Source: Streptomyces sp. RKAG293 (GTDB lineage: Bacteria; Actinomycetota; Actinomycetes; Streptomycetales; Streptomycetaceae). From it: a stretch of DNA of 64,000 nucleotides. Under the pieces are notes generated by a model. It saw only the letters and a list, made by a program, of their open reading frames with translations, had not been told where the DNA came from and searched no databases. How positions within the stretch are numbered: position 1 is the first letter of the stretch; each line of letters begins with the position of its first letter. The stretch is from NCBI RefSeq assembly GCF_023701745.1, contig NZ_JAJOZB010000001.1, positions 2,672,501 to 2,736,500 on the forward strand, read 5' to 3'. Shown here one piece after another: positions 1 to 8,946 of the stretch. The position numbers and the translations under genes were made by a program.

Positions 1-20
1 GCTACCTGCAGGTCAGAGCG

Positions 21-1529
21 TCAGCTCTGGCCGCCGGCCAGCTTCTCGCGGAGCGCGGCCAGTGCCTCGTCCGACGCCAGGGCGCCGGAGTTGTCATCCG
101 ACTCCGAGGAGTAGGAACCGCCGCCACCGAGACCGGCGGAGCTGGCGGGACCGGCGGGAGCCGCAGCACCCTCGGCCTCCGCCTTCTCGTCGGCCTCGCG
201 GGACTTGATGACCTGGGCCTGGTGCTGCTCGAAGCGGGTCTGGGCCGTGGCGTACTGGCCTTCCCACGCCTCGCGCTGGGTCTCGAAGCCCTCGAGCCAG
301 TCGTTGGTCTCGGGGTCGAAGCCCTCGGGGTAGATGTAGTTCCCCTGGTCGTCGTACGACGCGGCCATGCCGTACAGGGTCGGGTCGAACTCGACCGTGG
401 CCGGGTCGGCACCGAAGGCCTCGTTGGCCTGCTTCAGCGAGAGGCTGATGCGGCGGCGCTCGAGGTCGATGTCGATGACCTTGACGAAGATCTCGTCGTT
501 GACCTGGACGACCTGCTCCGGGATCTCCACGTGGCGCTCGGCCAGCTCGGAGATGTGGACCAGGCCCTCGATGCCCTCGTCGACGCGCACGAACGCACCG
601 AACGGAACGAGCTTGGTGACCTTACCGGGAACGACCTGGCCGATCTGGTGCGTCCGGGCGAACTGCTGCCACGGGTCTTCCTGCGTCGCCTTCAGCGACA
701 GGGAGACACGCTCGCGGTCCATGTCCACGTCGAGAACCTCGACGGTGACTTCCTGGCCGACCTCGACAACCTCGGAGGGGTGGTCGATGTGCTTCCAGGA
801 CAGCTCGGAGACGTGCACGAGACCGTCGACGCCGCCGAGGTCCACGAACGCACCGAAGTTGACGATCGAGGAAACGACGCCGGAGCGGACCTGGCCCTTC
901 TGCAGGGTCGTGAGGAAGGTCTGACGGACCTCGCTCTGGGTCTGCTCAAGCCAGGCACGGCGGGACAGGACCACGTTGTTGCGGTTCTTGTCCAGCTCGA
1001 TGATCTTGGCTTCGAGCTCCTTGCCCACGTACGGCTGGAGGTCGCGGACGCGACGCATCTCGACGAGCGAGGCGGGCAGGAAGCCGCGGAGGCCGATGTC
1101 GAGGATGAGACCACCCTTGACGACCTCGATGACGGTACCGGTGACGATCCCGTCTTCTTCCTTGATCTTCTCGATGGTGCCCCAGGCACGCTCGTACTGA
1201 GCGCGCTTCTTCGAGAGGATCAGGCGGCCTTCCTTGTCCTCCTTCTGGAGAACAAGGGCTTCGATCTCGTCGCCGACCTTGACGACCTCATTGGGGTCGA
1301 CGTCGTGCTTGATCGAAAGCTCGCGGGACGGGATGACGCCCTCGGTCTTGTAACCGATGTCGAGCAGGACCTCGTCCCGGTCGACCTTTACGATCACGCC
1401 TTCGACGATGTCGCCGTCGTTGAAGTACTTGATCGTCGCATCGATCGCTGCGAGGAAGTCTTCCTCGGAGCCGATGTCGTTGACCGCCACCTGCGGGGTG
1501 GTGCGCGTTGCCTCGGTGCTGCTCGTCAT
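21..1529 (-). CDS. rpsA: 30S ribosomal protein S1
   Basis: The 502-residue product binds mRNA on the 30S subunit and helps start translation. Four S1 RNA-binding repeats are visible at about residues 38-107, 125-190, 210-279 and 295-365, each ending in a LSKKRA- or LSLKA-like strand. An acidic and Gly/Ser-rich tail of about 120 residues follows, as is usual for actinobacterial S1. The frame stays open upstream of the start, but homology begins at MTSSTEATRT, so I start at the ATG whose first base is 1529. A promoter lies about 200 bases upstream (1727-1755), which leaves a long untranslated leader. The gene is divergent from the methyltransferase at 1847. The identification is secure. Confidence 0.97.
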   Translation of the reverse strand: MTSSTEATRTTPQVAVNDIGSEEDFLAAIDATIKYFNDGDIVEGVIVKVDRDEVLLDIGYKTEGVIPSRELSIKHDVDPNEVVKVGDEIEALVLQKEDKEGRLILSKKRAQYERAWGTIEKIKEEDGIVTGTVIEVVKGGLILDIGLRGFLPASLVEMRRVRDLQPYVGKELEAKIIELDKNRNNVVLSRRAWLEQTQSEVRQTFLTTLQKGQVRSGVVSSIVNFGAFVDLGGVDGLVHVSELSWKHIDHPSEVVEVGQEVTVEVLDVDMDRERVSLSLKATQEDPWQQFARTHQIGQVVPGKVTKLVPFGAFVRVDEGIEGLVHISELAERHVEIPEQVVQVNDEIFVKVIDIDLERRRISLSLKQANEAFGADPATVEFDPTLYGMAASYDDQGNYIYPEGFDPETNDWLEGFETQREAWEGQYATAQTRFEQHQAQVIKSREADEKAEAEGAAAPAGPASSAGLGGGGSYSSESDDNSGALASDEALAALREKLAGGQS

Positions 1530-1846
1530 ATGGGGAAGGACTCCGGTACGGACAGAAGTTGTAGGTACTGCTACGCCAGGACCCGTTATCGCACAGCCGA
1601 AGCCGGACAGCCTTGAGTCAGACCTTCCAAATGATTCGGAGAGTCGCCTCAAGGACCGAGGGGATACAAGCCAGTGCGAGCGCAACCTGCTACGTCTGAG
1701 GTGCGCAGGCCCGCAGCGCAACTTGTAGCATACGGGGGCAGCCGGACACGGTCAATGCGCGAAGGGCCCACCTGGGGCAGAACAGCCCATACCCGGCGCA
1801 AGTCCCCCCGTCACAGGTCCAACCAGAGAGTACGACGACAACCGCG
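1530..1846. other. rpsA / methyltransferase divergent intergenic region
   Basis: This 317-base stretch carries no convincing gene. On the minus strand it holds the rpsA promoter (1727-1755) and the long rpsA leader. On the plus strand it must contain the start signals of the methyltransferase at 1847, but I see no clear -35/-10 pair or strong ribosome binding site there. Confidence 0.7.
1727..1755 (-). promoter_or_regulatory. rpsA vegetative promoter
   Basis: Read on the minus strand there is TTGACC (1755-1750), a 17-base spacer and TATGCT (1732-1727). This is a near-consensus housekeeping sigma (HrdB-type) promoter. Transcription would begin near 1720, giving an rpsA leader of roughly 190 bases before the ATG. 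Confidence 0.75.
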
Positions 1847-2665
1847 ATGAGCCAAGGACCCGAACCAGAAGCCACCCGGCGTACCGCAGGCGTCACGGAA
1901 AGCAGCCGGGCCAACCGGGGCTGGTGGGACCGGAACGCGGACGAGTACCAGGTCGAACACGGAGCCTTCCTCGGCGACGGGAACTTCGTCTGGGGGCCGG
2001 AGGGACTGGACGAGTCCGACGCCGGACTGCTCGGCCCCGCCGCCGAAATCGCGGGCCTGTCGGTGCTGGAGATCGGCGCCGGCGCCGCGCAGTGTTCGCG
2101 CTGGCTGGCCGCGCGCGGCGCGCGCCCCGTCGCCCTCGACCTCTCCCACCGGCAGCTGCAGCACGCGCGCCGGATCGACGAGGAGGCGGCGGACGGCGGC
2201 TTCCCGCTGGTCCAGGCCGACGCCGGGACGCTGCCGTTCGCGGCCGCTTCGTTCGACCTGGCGTGCTCGGCGTACGGCGCGCTCCCCTTCGTCGCCGACC
2301 CCGAACGCGTGCAGCGCGAGGTGCACCGGGTGCTGCGGCCGGGCGGGCGCTGGGTCTTCTCCGTCACCCACCCGATCCGCTGGGCCTTCCCCGACGAGCC
2401 GGGCCCCGAGGGGCTGACCGCGGTCTCCTCCTACTTCGACCGCACCCCGTACGTCGAGCAGGACGAGCGCGGGCTCGCCGAGTACGTCGAGCACCACCGG
2501 ACCCTCGGCGACCGGGTGCGGGAGATCGCCGCAGCCGGCTTCCGGCTGGTCGATCTCGTCGAGCCGCGGTGGCCGGAGTGGAACACCCAGGAGTGGGGCG
2601 GCTGGTCGCCGCTGCGCGGCGGGATCCTGCCGGGGACCGCGATCTTCGTGTGCGTGCGGGACTGA
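1847..2665 (+). CDS. class I SAM-dependent methyltransferase
   Basis: The 272-residue protein has the Rossmann-type methyltransferase fold. Motif I, VLEIGAGA, is at residues 73-80, followed by the acidic ribose-binding residue in VALDLSHRQL and a PFAAASFDLACSAYGALPFV stretch typical of the Methyltransf_11 family. The substrate cannot be read from sequence. It lies 40 bases before hrpB on the same strand, so the two may be co-transcribed. The start has only a weak ribosome binding site, but the family's conserved N-terminal segment (RANRGWWDRNADEYQ) begins shortly after it. Confidence 0.85.
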   Translation: MSQGPEPEATRRTAGVTESSRANRGWWDRNADEYQVEHGAFLGDGNFVWGPEGLDESDAGLLGPAAEIAGLSVLEIGAGAAQCSRWLAARGARPVALDLSHRQLQHARRIDEEAADGGFPLVQADAGTLPFAAASFDLACSAYGALPFVADPERVQREVHRVLRPGGRWVFSVTHPIRWAFPDEPGPEGLTAVSSYFDRTPYVEQDERGLAEYVEHHRTLGDRVREIAAAGFRLVDLVEPRWPEWNTQEWGGWSPLRGGILPGTAIFVCVRD

Positions 2666-2705
2666 CGGCGGCGCCCGCCGCCGGACCGACGGGCACACTG
2701 GGCGG

Positions 2706-5252
2706 GTGATCCGCGCCAGTTCCCTCGACCTGCCCGTACAGACCGTCGTGCCCGCACTGCTGCGGGCGCTCGACGAGCGGGGCTGCGCCGTGCTCGCCGC
2801 GCCGCCCGGAACGGGGAAGACCACCCTCGTACCGCTCGCCCTGGCCGGGCTGCTCCCCCAGTACGGGGAGGTCCCCCGCCGGGTGCTGGTGGCTGAGCCG
2901 CGCCGGATGGCGGCGCGGGCCGCCGCCCGGCGGATGGCGTGGCTGCTCGGCGAGGGCGTCGGAGCGCGGATCGGCTTCACGGTGCGCGGCGAGCGGAAGG
3001 TCTCGGCGCAGACGGTCGTCGAAGTGGTGACGACCGGTGTGCTGCTCCAGCGGCTGCAGCGCGATCCGGAGCTGGCCGGTGTGGACACCGTCGTACTGGA
3101 CGAATGCCATGAGCGGCATCTGGACGCCGACACCTCGATGGCCTTCCTGCTGGACGTACGGGCCGCCCTGCGCCCGGAGTTGCGGGTGGTCGCGGCCTCC
3201 GCCACCACGGACACCGCCGCCTGGTCCGCACTGGTCGGGGGCGAGGACGGCGCCGCCCCGGTGGTCGAGGCGCGGGGCATCCTGCATCCGGTCGCCGTGC
3301 AGTGGGCGCCGCCGGCCCGCCCGGTGCGGCCGCCGCACGGGATGCGGGTCGATCCGGCGCTGCTGGAGCATGTGGCGGCGGTGGTACGGCGGGCCCTGCG
3401 CGAGAAGGAGGGGGACGTGCTGTGCTTCCTGCCGGGCGTCGGGGAGATCGCGCGGGTCGCCGGCATGCTGAGCGGGCCCGACGTGGACGTGCTGCAGCTG
3501 CACGGGCGGGCGCCGGCCGCCGTGCAGGACGCGGCGCTCGCGCCGGGCACCCGGCGCCGGGTGCTGCTGGCCACGTCGGTGGCCGAGTCGAGCCTCACCG
3601 TCCCCGGGGTGCGGATCGTGGTGGACGGCGGGCTGGCGCGCGAGCCGCGGGTGGACCACGCGCGCGGCCTCGACGCGCTGACGACCGTGCGGGTCTCGCA
3701 CGCGGCGGCCCGCCAACGGGCCGGGCGCGCCGGGCGCGAGGGTCCCGGCACGGTGTACCGCTGCTGGTCGGAGGCGGACGACGCCGGGCATCCGCGCTGG
3801 CCGGCACCGGAGATCTCGGTGGCCGACCTGGCCGCCTTCGCTCTGCAGTCGGCCTGCTGGGGCGACCCGGACGCCGCCGGCCTCGCCCTGCTCGACGCCC
3901 CTCCGGCCGGCGCGATGGGCGCGGCCCGCGAGGTGCTCCTCGCGGTCGGCGCGGTGTCCTCGGACGGCCGCGCCACCGACCGGGGCAAGCGGCTCAGCCG
4001 GCTGGGCGTGCACCCGCGGCTCGCCCGCGCGCTGCTCGACGGGGCACGTGCGGTCGGTGCGCGGCGCGCGGCCGAGGTCGTGGCGCTGCTCAGCGAGGAG
4101 CCGCCGCGCGACTACGGCGACGACCTGGCCGCCGCCTGGCGGCAGGCCCGGCGCGGCGGCGACGGTTACGCGGCGCGCTGGCGCGCCGAGGCCGGCCGGC
4201 TGGAGGCGTCGCTGCGGCAGGCCGGGACCGGCGGCGGACCGGACGGGCCGCGCGGGTCCGGGGCGGCCGGCTCCGGTGGTGATGACGCGGCGGCCGGGCT
4301 GGTGGCCGCGCTCGCCTTCCCCGAGCGGGTGGCCCGGGCCCGCGGCGCCGGTACGTATCTGATGGCGTCAGGAACGGCGGCGGAGCTGGGCACCGGCTCC
4401 CGGCTCGGGACGCCCGGCTGGCTGGCCGTCGCGGTCGCGGACCGGCCGGTGACGGCGGTCTCGGCGCGGGTGCGGCTGGCCGCGGTGATCGACGAGGCCA
4501 CCGCCCGCACGGCGGCGGCTCCGCTGCTGGCCTCGGGCGAGGAGGTGCGCTGGTCGGACGGCGACGTGGTGGCGCGCAGCGTGGAGCGGCTGGGCGCCGT
4601 GGAGCTCACGGCACGCCCGCTGCGGTCACCGGACCGGGCGCTGCTGCGCGCCGCCGTCGCCGAGGGGCTGCGGCGGGAGGGCACCGGGCTGCTGCGCTGG
4701 TCGCGCGACGCGCAGGACACCCGCCGCCGGCTGGCTTTTCTGCACCGGGAGTTGGGCGAGCCGTGGCCGGACGTCTCGGAGCAGGCGCTGCTGGACGGGA
4801 TGGACGACTGGCTCGGCCCCGAGCTGTCCGCGGCCCGCCGGCGCGCCGATCTGGAACGCACCGACGCCGGCGGCCCGCTCAACCGGCTGCTGCCCTGGGC
4901 CTCCGGTGCCGCCGCCCGGTTCGGCGAGCTGGCTCCGGAGCGGATCGAGGTGCCCAGCGGTTCACGGATCCGGGTGGACTACGAGGGCGACCAGCCGGTG
5001 CTCGCGGCCAAGCTCCAGGAGCTGTTCGGCTGGCAGGAGACCCCGCGGATCGCGGGTGGCCGGGTGCCGCTCCTCGTCCATCTGCTGTCCCCCGCCGGCC
5101 GGCCCGCCGCCGTCACCGCCGACCTCGCCTCGTTCTGGCGGGGCGGCTACCGCTCGGTCCGCGCCGAGCTGCGCGGCCGCTACCCCAAGCACCCGTGGCC
5201 GGAGGACCCGGCCGCCGCCGCGCCCACCCGCCGGACGAACCAGCGGCGTTGA
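2706..5252 (+). CDS. hrpB: ATP-dependent RNA helicase HrpB
   Basis: This is an 848-residue superfamily 2 DEAH-type helicase. Walker A is PPGTGKTT at residues 33-40. The Walker B motif is DECH at 132-135, and the motif III-like ASATTD follows. A helicase C-terminal domain carries the QRAGRAGREGPG motif VI, then come HA2-like and HrpB C-terminal regions with the conserved end RGRYPKHPWPEDP. The family is assigned to RNA unwinding; its cellular target in Streptomyces is not established. The start is GTG at 2706. Its stop is only 28 bases from the convergent DUF3068 gene, with no room for a large terminator. Confidence 0.93.
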   Translation: MIRASSLDLPVQTVVPALLRALDERGCAVLAAPPGTGKTTLVPLALAGLLPQYGEVPRRVLVAEPRRMAARAAARRMAWLLGEGVGARIGFTVRGERKVSAQTVVEVVTTGVLLQRLQRDPELAGVDTVVLDECHERHLDADTSMAFLLDVRAALRPELRVVAASATTDTAAWSALVGGEDGAAPVVEARGILHPVAVQWAPPARPVRPPHGMRVDPALLEHVAAVVRRALREKEGDVLCFLPGVGEIARVAGMLSGPDVDVLQLHGRAPAAVQDAALAPGTRRRVLLATSVAESSLTVPGVRIVVDGGLAREPRVDHARGLDALTTVRVSHAAARQRAGRAGREGPGTVYRCWSEADDAGHPRWPAPEISVADLAAFALQSACWGDPDAAGLALLDAPPAGAMGAAREVLLAVGAVSSDGRATDRGKRLSRLGVHPRLARALLDGARAVGARRAAEVVALLSEEPPRDYGDDLAAAWRQARRGGDGYAARWRAEAGRLEASLRQAGTGGGPDGPRGSGAAGSGGDDAAAGLVAALAFPERVARARGAGTYLMASGTAAELGTGSRLGTPGWLAVAVADRPVTAVSARVRLAAVIDEATARTAAAPLLASGEEVRWSDGDVVARSVERLGAVELTARPLRSPDRALLRAAVAEGLRREGTGLLRWSRDAQDTRRRLAFLHRELGEPWPDVSEQALLDGMDDWLGPELSAARRRADLERTDAGGPLNRLLPWASGAAARFGELAPERIEVPSGSRIRVDYEGDQPVLAAKLQELFGWQETPRIAGGRVPLLVHLLSPAGRPAAVTADLASFWRGGYRSVRAELRGRYPKHPWPEDPAAAAPTRRTNQRR

Positions 5253-5280
5253 CCCCTCCAGGACGGCGCGGCGGCGGGGC

Positions 5281-6282
5281 TCAGACGGCGATCGGGTGCG
5301 GGTCGGGATCCGGGTCGCGCACCGTGTCGTCGGGGGCCGGGTCGGCCGGGCGGCGGCCGCGCGCCTCCAGGAGCAGGGAGAGCGAGAGCAGGACGACGCC
5401 CAGGATCAGGAAGCCCCAGGGAAGGTAGCTGGTCAGCAGCAGGATGAGCTGGCGCTGGGACTTCACCAGTTTGACGGTGGAGTCGATGTAGTCCTCGCGC
5501 ATCTTCACATCACCGGAGAAGACGGTCACCGGCTTCGTGTCGGGCGCCTGCGGGAAGCGCAGCTCCTCCTGGTGGACCTCCTCGCCGTTGACCGGGGCAC
5601 CGGTGGTGGGGTCGACCCAGAACTTCCGCACCGTGGTGTACCAGCGCTCCACCGAGCCGCCGAGCGAGGCCTCGGTGACGCCGCCGGGCATCTTCTTCGG
5701 CAGCGGGACCTTCACCCAGGGGACGGTCTGCTCGAAGTAGTAGACGGTCATGCCGCGGAACTTCTGCGTCGCCTTGTAGTGGATGGGCGCGGACGTCCGG
5801 GACTGCGCGTCGAAGTAGAAGTAGTCGCGCTTCTCGGTGAGGAACGGGAACTTGAACTCCACGCCCTCACGGTGCACGGAGTCGCCGTCGACGCTCTCGC
5901 TCGCGGTGTGGACCGGGTCCTGGGTGTGGGCGTCGAAGATGTAGCGCTCGGGGATCTCCGAGACCATCGAGCCGTCCGGGCCGGCCACGAAGGACAGCGC
6001 GTCCCAGACCACGACGTCGCGGCCGGTGTCCGCCTTGACCTTCTTGGACTCCTCGACGTTGCCCTTGAGCGTCTGGACGATGCTGAGCTTGGGGACGATC
6101 TCCGGCTTGAGCGAGAGGTAGTTGACGAGGAGGGTGGCGTTCTTCGCCTCCAGGACCACCGACTGGTACTCGTTGGCCGGCACCTTGGCCAGCCGTGGGA
6201 AGGCGTACCAGCGCATCAGGGGCGACAGGGTCGCGAAGAAGACGGCGAAGGCGAGCAGCACCAGGCTGGACTTGCGGCGCAT
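5281..6282 (-). CDS. DUF3068 (PorA-family-like) membrane protein
   Basis: The 333-residue protein has an N-terminal membrane segment (SSLVLLAFAVFFATLSPL) and a C-terminal one (LILLLTSYLPWGFLILGVVL). A large outside domain lies between them, with the DUF3068 signature regions (tyrosine- and aspartate-rich, including the segment around YYFEQTVPWVKVPLP). The family is found across Actinobacteria, is related in name to corynebacterial PorA, and has no assigned reaction. A strong Shine-Dalgarno run (AGGAGGGG) lies about 9 bases before the ATG. It is followed on the minus strand by nothing co-directional, because hrpB converges on it. Confidence 0.82.
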   Translation of the reverse strand: MRRKSSLVLLAFAVFFATLSPLMRWYAFPRLAKVPANEYQSVVLEAKNATLLVNYLSLKPEIVPKLSIVQTLKGNVEESKKVKADTGRDVVVWDALSFVAGPDGSMVSEIPERYIFDAHTQDPVHTASESVDGDSVHREGVEFKFPFLTEKRDYFYFDAQSRTSAPIHYKATQKFRGMTVYYFEQTVPWVKVPLPKKMPGGVTEASLGGSVERWYTTVRKFWVDPTTGAPVNGEEVHQEELRFPQAPDTKPVTVFSGDVKMREDYIDSTVKLVKSQRQLILLLTSYLPWGFLILGVVLLSLSLLLEARGRRPADPAPDDTVRDPDPDPHPIAV

Positions 6283-6337
6283 CGGGACGCTTCCCCTCCT
6301 TTGTGGCTACGGGTGACCGTAGGCGGGTACGGCCGGT

Positions 6338-6472
6338 TTACGGATGGCTGGGGATCGTGGTCAGCAGCGGCTTGGGCGAGGTCTTCCCCGCGGGTGCGCC
6401 GACCGCGGTCATGGTGAGGACGAGCGCGAGAGCGGCGACGAGTCCGATGGCTGCGGCGATCAGGGCGCGCAT
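6338..6472 (-). CDS. SPW_0924-type small membrane protein
   Basis: This is a 44-residue peptide beginning MRALIAAAIGLVAALALVLT, which is one hydrophobic helix, followed by a short polar tail ending KPLLTTIPSHP. It matches my recollection of the Streptomyces small-protein family called SPW_0924; no function is known. A longer upstream reading exists, but the conserved part begins at this ATG. It sits 55 bases upstream of the DUF3068 gene on the same strand and is likely co-transcribed with it. Confidence 0.7.
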   Translation of the reverse strand: MRALIAAAIGLVAALALVLTMTAVGAPAGKTSPKPLLTTIPSHP

Positions 6473-6580
6473 GGCCGGACCTCCCTTGTGGACGACGACG
6501 TCGGCTGGGCCGGGGCACCGTAGCAATCGGGGGATCAGATGAGAACAGGTTCTACCGATCGAATGCGGCCACCGCGCGAA

Positions 6581-6618
6581 CGAGCCCGGCCCCGCCGTGG
6601 AGGGCGGGGCCGGGCTCG
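6581..6618 (-). terminator. hairpin terminator of the transglycosylase gene
   Basis: A perfect 16-bp inverted repeat (6581-6596 with 6603-6618) encloses a 6-base loop, 33 bases past the stop of the lytic transglycosylase. There is no U-run, as is common for Streptomyces terminators. Confidence 0.75.
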
Positions 6619-6651
6619 TCGGGTGCGGGGTACGTCAGGTGGCGCGGTGCG

Positions 6652-7944
6652 TCAGCCGGCGACGGCCGCCGGGCTGGTCGACGGGGCCGCGCTCGGGCTC
6701 GCGGGCGCGGTCGTGGCGCCCGTCGCGGTCGGTGACGGCGTCGGTGACGTGGTCGGCGTCGGGGTGGGGCAGGAGCCGTCGGTCGGCGTGGGAGTCGGCG
6801 TCGGCGTCGGGGTGCCGGTCGGGGTGGGCGTCGGCGAGGCGGACCCCGTCGGAGTGGGCGTAGGCGTCGGGCAGCCCGGGGTGGGGCTCCCGCTGCCCGT
6901 GGGCGTCGGCGTGGGCGACGGCGACGCGGTGCCGGTCGGCGTTCCGGTGGGCGTCCCCGGGCCGGTGGTCGGCGGCGTCGGCCGGCCGGTGGTGGTCGGC
7001 GCCGGCGAGACGGAGCCGGTGGCCGTGGCGGACGGGCCGGCGCCCGGCTTCGGCGCGGTGGTGGCCGGCGGTGTCTTCGGGCCGGTGCCGGTGCCGGTGC
7101 CGGTGCCGGTGCCGGGTGTGCGGCCGCTGTCCGGGACCGCGACGGCTCCCTGGTCCTTGAAGTGCTGGAACCAGGCCCGGACGGTGTGCAGGTACTCCTG
7201 CGAGTGGTTGTAGCCCAGGATCGCGCGGTCGATGTCCGCGGAGACCGAAAGGTCGCGGTTGTCGGCGCACAGGTAGTGGCCGGCGGCGAGGGCGGCGTCG
7301 TAGATGTTGTTCGGGTCCTTCACGCCGTCCGCGTTGCCGTCGGCTCCCCAACTGGCCCAGGTCGACGGGATGAACTGCATCGGTCCCACCGCGCGGTCGT
7401 GGACGGTGTCCCCGTCGTAGGCGCCGCCATCGGTGTCCGAGATGTTCGCGAACCCGGCGCCGTTCAGCACCGGGCCCAGGATCGGCTTGTACGTGGTGCC
7501 CTTCGCGTCGACGGCGCCGCCGCTCGCCTGACCCGATTCGACCTGCCCGATCGCGGCGAGCAGTTCCCAGGGCAGTTTGCAGCCCTGGTCGGAGGTGGCG
7601 ATGGCCAGCTGCGCCCTGCGGTAGGCGTCCAGCACCGTGCCGGGCAGGCCCGTGCCGCCGGTGTCGATGCTCGTGCCGGTGCCGCCGGTGGGCGTGGGGC
7701 CCGAAGTGCCGCCCACGGCCAGGCCGCTGGAGCCGTCCCCGGGCGGCAGGGCGCTGTAGAACGGCGACCCGCCGTCGATCTGCGGGCCCGGTGGCGGCTT
7801 GGGGACGGCACTGCGGGCCCGCTCCGCCTGGGCGAAACCGGGTGCCTGCGAGGCGCTGAGCGCCGCGACCGCCAGGGCCGCGACCGCCGTGCCCGCCGCC
7901 CCCCTGCGCATCGCGCGTATCCGCCGTCCGTATCGCGCTGCCAT
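6652..7944 (-). CDS. secreted lytic transglycosylase with Thr/Pro-rich tail
   Basis: The 430-residue exported protein should cleave peptidoglycan. Residues 1-40 form an export signal with an RR pair before a hydrophobic core. The transglycosylase-like domain spans about 103-270, with the likely catalytic Glu136 in AAIGQVESGQ, the AVGPMQFIPSTWASWG motif and an NIYDAALAAGHYLC stretch. From about residue 290 the protein is almost only Thr, Pro, Gly and Ser and ends in an Ala/Ser/Pro tail. At DNA level this tail is short tandem repeats. I chose the ATG at 7944 because GGGAGG lies at the right distance; an open frame continues further upstream. The tail may span the cell wall. Confidence 0.88.
   Translation of the reverse strand: MAARYGRRIRAMRRGAAGTAVAALAVAALSASQAPGFAQAERARSAVPKPPPGPQIDGGSPFYSALPPGDGSSGLAVGGTSGPTPTGGTGTSIDTGGTGLPGTVLDAYRRAQLAIATSDQGCKLPWELLAAIGQVESGQASGGAVDAKGTTYKPILGPVLNGAGFANISDTDGGAYDGDTVHDRAVGPMQFIPSTWASWGADGNADGVKDPNNIYDAALAAGHYLCADNRDLSVSADIDRAILGYNHSQEYLHTVRAWFQHFKDQGAVAVPDSGRTPGTGTGTGTGTGPKTPPATTAPKPGAGPSATATGSVSPAPTTTGRPTPPTTGPGTPTGTPTGTASPSPTPTPTGSGSPTPGCPTPTPTPTGSASPTPTPTGTPTPTPTPTPTDGSCPTPTPTTSPTPSPTATGATTAPASPSAAPSTSPAAVAG
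7084..7113. repeat. GGTGCC hexamer tandem repeat
   Basis: Five perfect copies of GGTGCC lie inside the transglycosylase gene. On the coding strand they give alternating Gly-Thr. Less regular GTCGGN repeats continue through about 6730-6990 and encode Pro-Thr. Multiples of six keep the frame, so copy number could change length without breaking the protein. Confidence 0.85.
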
Positions 7945-8082
7945 GTCCGCGGTCCCTCCCACGTGCGAGCTGAGCGCGTTACCGCGCCGCAACCCCACGG
8001 ACCATACGGGAACTTCCGGCGCGCATCCACCGTGCGGTACTCCGCATACTGGTCCGAAAGGATCACTTCATGAGGGGGTCTG

Positions 8083-8946
8083 ATGCCGTTCACCCTGAGC
8101 CACGCGGCGGCGGTGCTGCCGGGGCTGCGCCGGGACGGAACCGCCCGCGGGCCGCTGGTCGCGGCGGCGCTCGTCGCGGGTTCCTTCGCCCCCGACATCC
8201 CGTACTTCGCCGCCTCGGTGGTGTCCGGCGTCTTCGGGTTCGGTCATGTGACGCACTCGCCTGCGGCGGTCCCGACCCTCGATCCGCTGATCGCCGCAGG
8301 GCTGGTGGGCGGCTGGCTGTTCCTGCGCGATCCGCTGCTGGCGCTGCTGCCCGAGGGGTGGCAGGGGCGCGCCGGGGCGCTGTTCGACGGGGACCGGCGG
8401 CCGTGGTCGGCGCGCACGGCGGGCTGGTTCTGGCTCTCCGCGACGATCGGCGCGGCCACCCACGTCGGATGGGACACTTTCACCCATTACGGACGGTGGG
8501 GGGTGCGGACGCTGCCGGTGCTGAACACCGTGGTGCACGGACAGCAGCTGTACCAGTGGCTGCAGTACGGCAGTTCGGCGGCGGCGCTGCTGGTGCTGGC
8601 CGCGTTCACCGCCCGCGCGCTGCGCGCCGCCCCGAAGGAGCCGCCGCCCGCCCGGCTGCCGCGGCTGACGGCCCGCGGGCGCGGCGGCACGGTCGCGCTG
8701 CTGGTGGGCTGCGCGGTGGCGGGCTCGGTCGTCCGCTGTCTGCGGGAGTACGCGGTCAGGGCACCGACGTCCATCGGCGACGTGGTGCCCACGGCTTCCT
8801 TCGGCGCGGGCGCCGGGCTGGCGGGCGGCGCGCTGCTGTACGCGGCCGCCGCCCGGCTGCGCCGCAGGCGGCGCCGTCAGTGGGCCGCGGACTCCCAGTC
8901 CTTGCCGACGCCCACCGAGACGTCGAGCGGGGCCCGCAGCGGGTAG
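8083..8946 (+). CDS. DUF4184 family membrane protein
   Basis: The 287-residue protein begins MPFTLSHAAAVLP, the signature start of DUF4184, and has histidines in HSPAAVPTLDP and a THVGWDTFTHYGRWG segment that recall membrane-bound metal-dependent hydrolases. About five hydrophobic segments are visible. The ribosome binding site is GAGGGGG, 5 bases before the ATG. Its 3' end runs 70 bases into the 3' end of the convergent polA gene. The C-terminus (residues after about 260) is Arg-rich and probably not under strong constraint. The function is unknown. Confidence 0.82.
   Translation: MPFTLSHAAAVLPGLRRDGTARGPLVAAALVAGSFAPDIPYFAASVVSGVFGFGHVTHSPAAVPTLDPLIAAGLVGGWLFLRDPLLALLPEGWQGRAGALFDGDRRPWSARTAGWFWLSATIGAATHVGWDTFTHYGRWGVRTLPVLNTVVHGQQLYQWLQYGSSAAALLVLAAFTARALRAAPKEPPPARLPRLTARGRGGTVALLVGCAVAGSVVRCLREYAVRAPTSIGDVVPTASFGAGAGLAGGALLYAAAARLRRRRRRQWAADSQSLPTPTETSSGARSG

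Noticed and set aside
222..1616. 464-codon plus-strand open frame opposite rpsA
   Set aside because: It is a frame mirror of the rpsA coding region: no ribosome binding site, Asp/Leu/Val low-information sequence, and no family match.
6730..7113. Dense short repeats, first thought to be a CRISPR-like array
   Set aside because: The repeats are hexamers without spacers and code for a Thr/Pro/Gly tail in frame.
7945..8082. Cyclic di-AMP (ydaO) riboswitch before the lytic transglycosylase
   Set aside because: Such riboswitches precede some Streptomyces cell-wall hydrolase genes, but this divergent gap is too short and lacks the conserved motifs.
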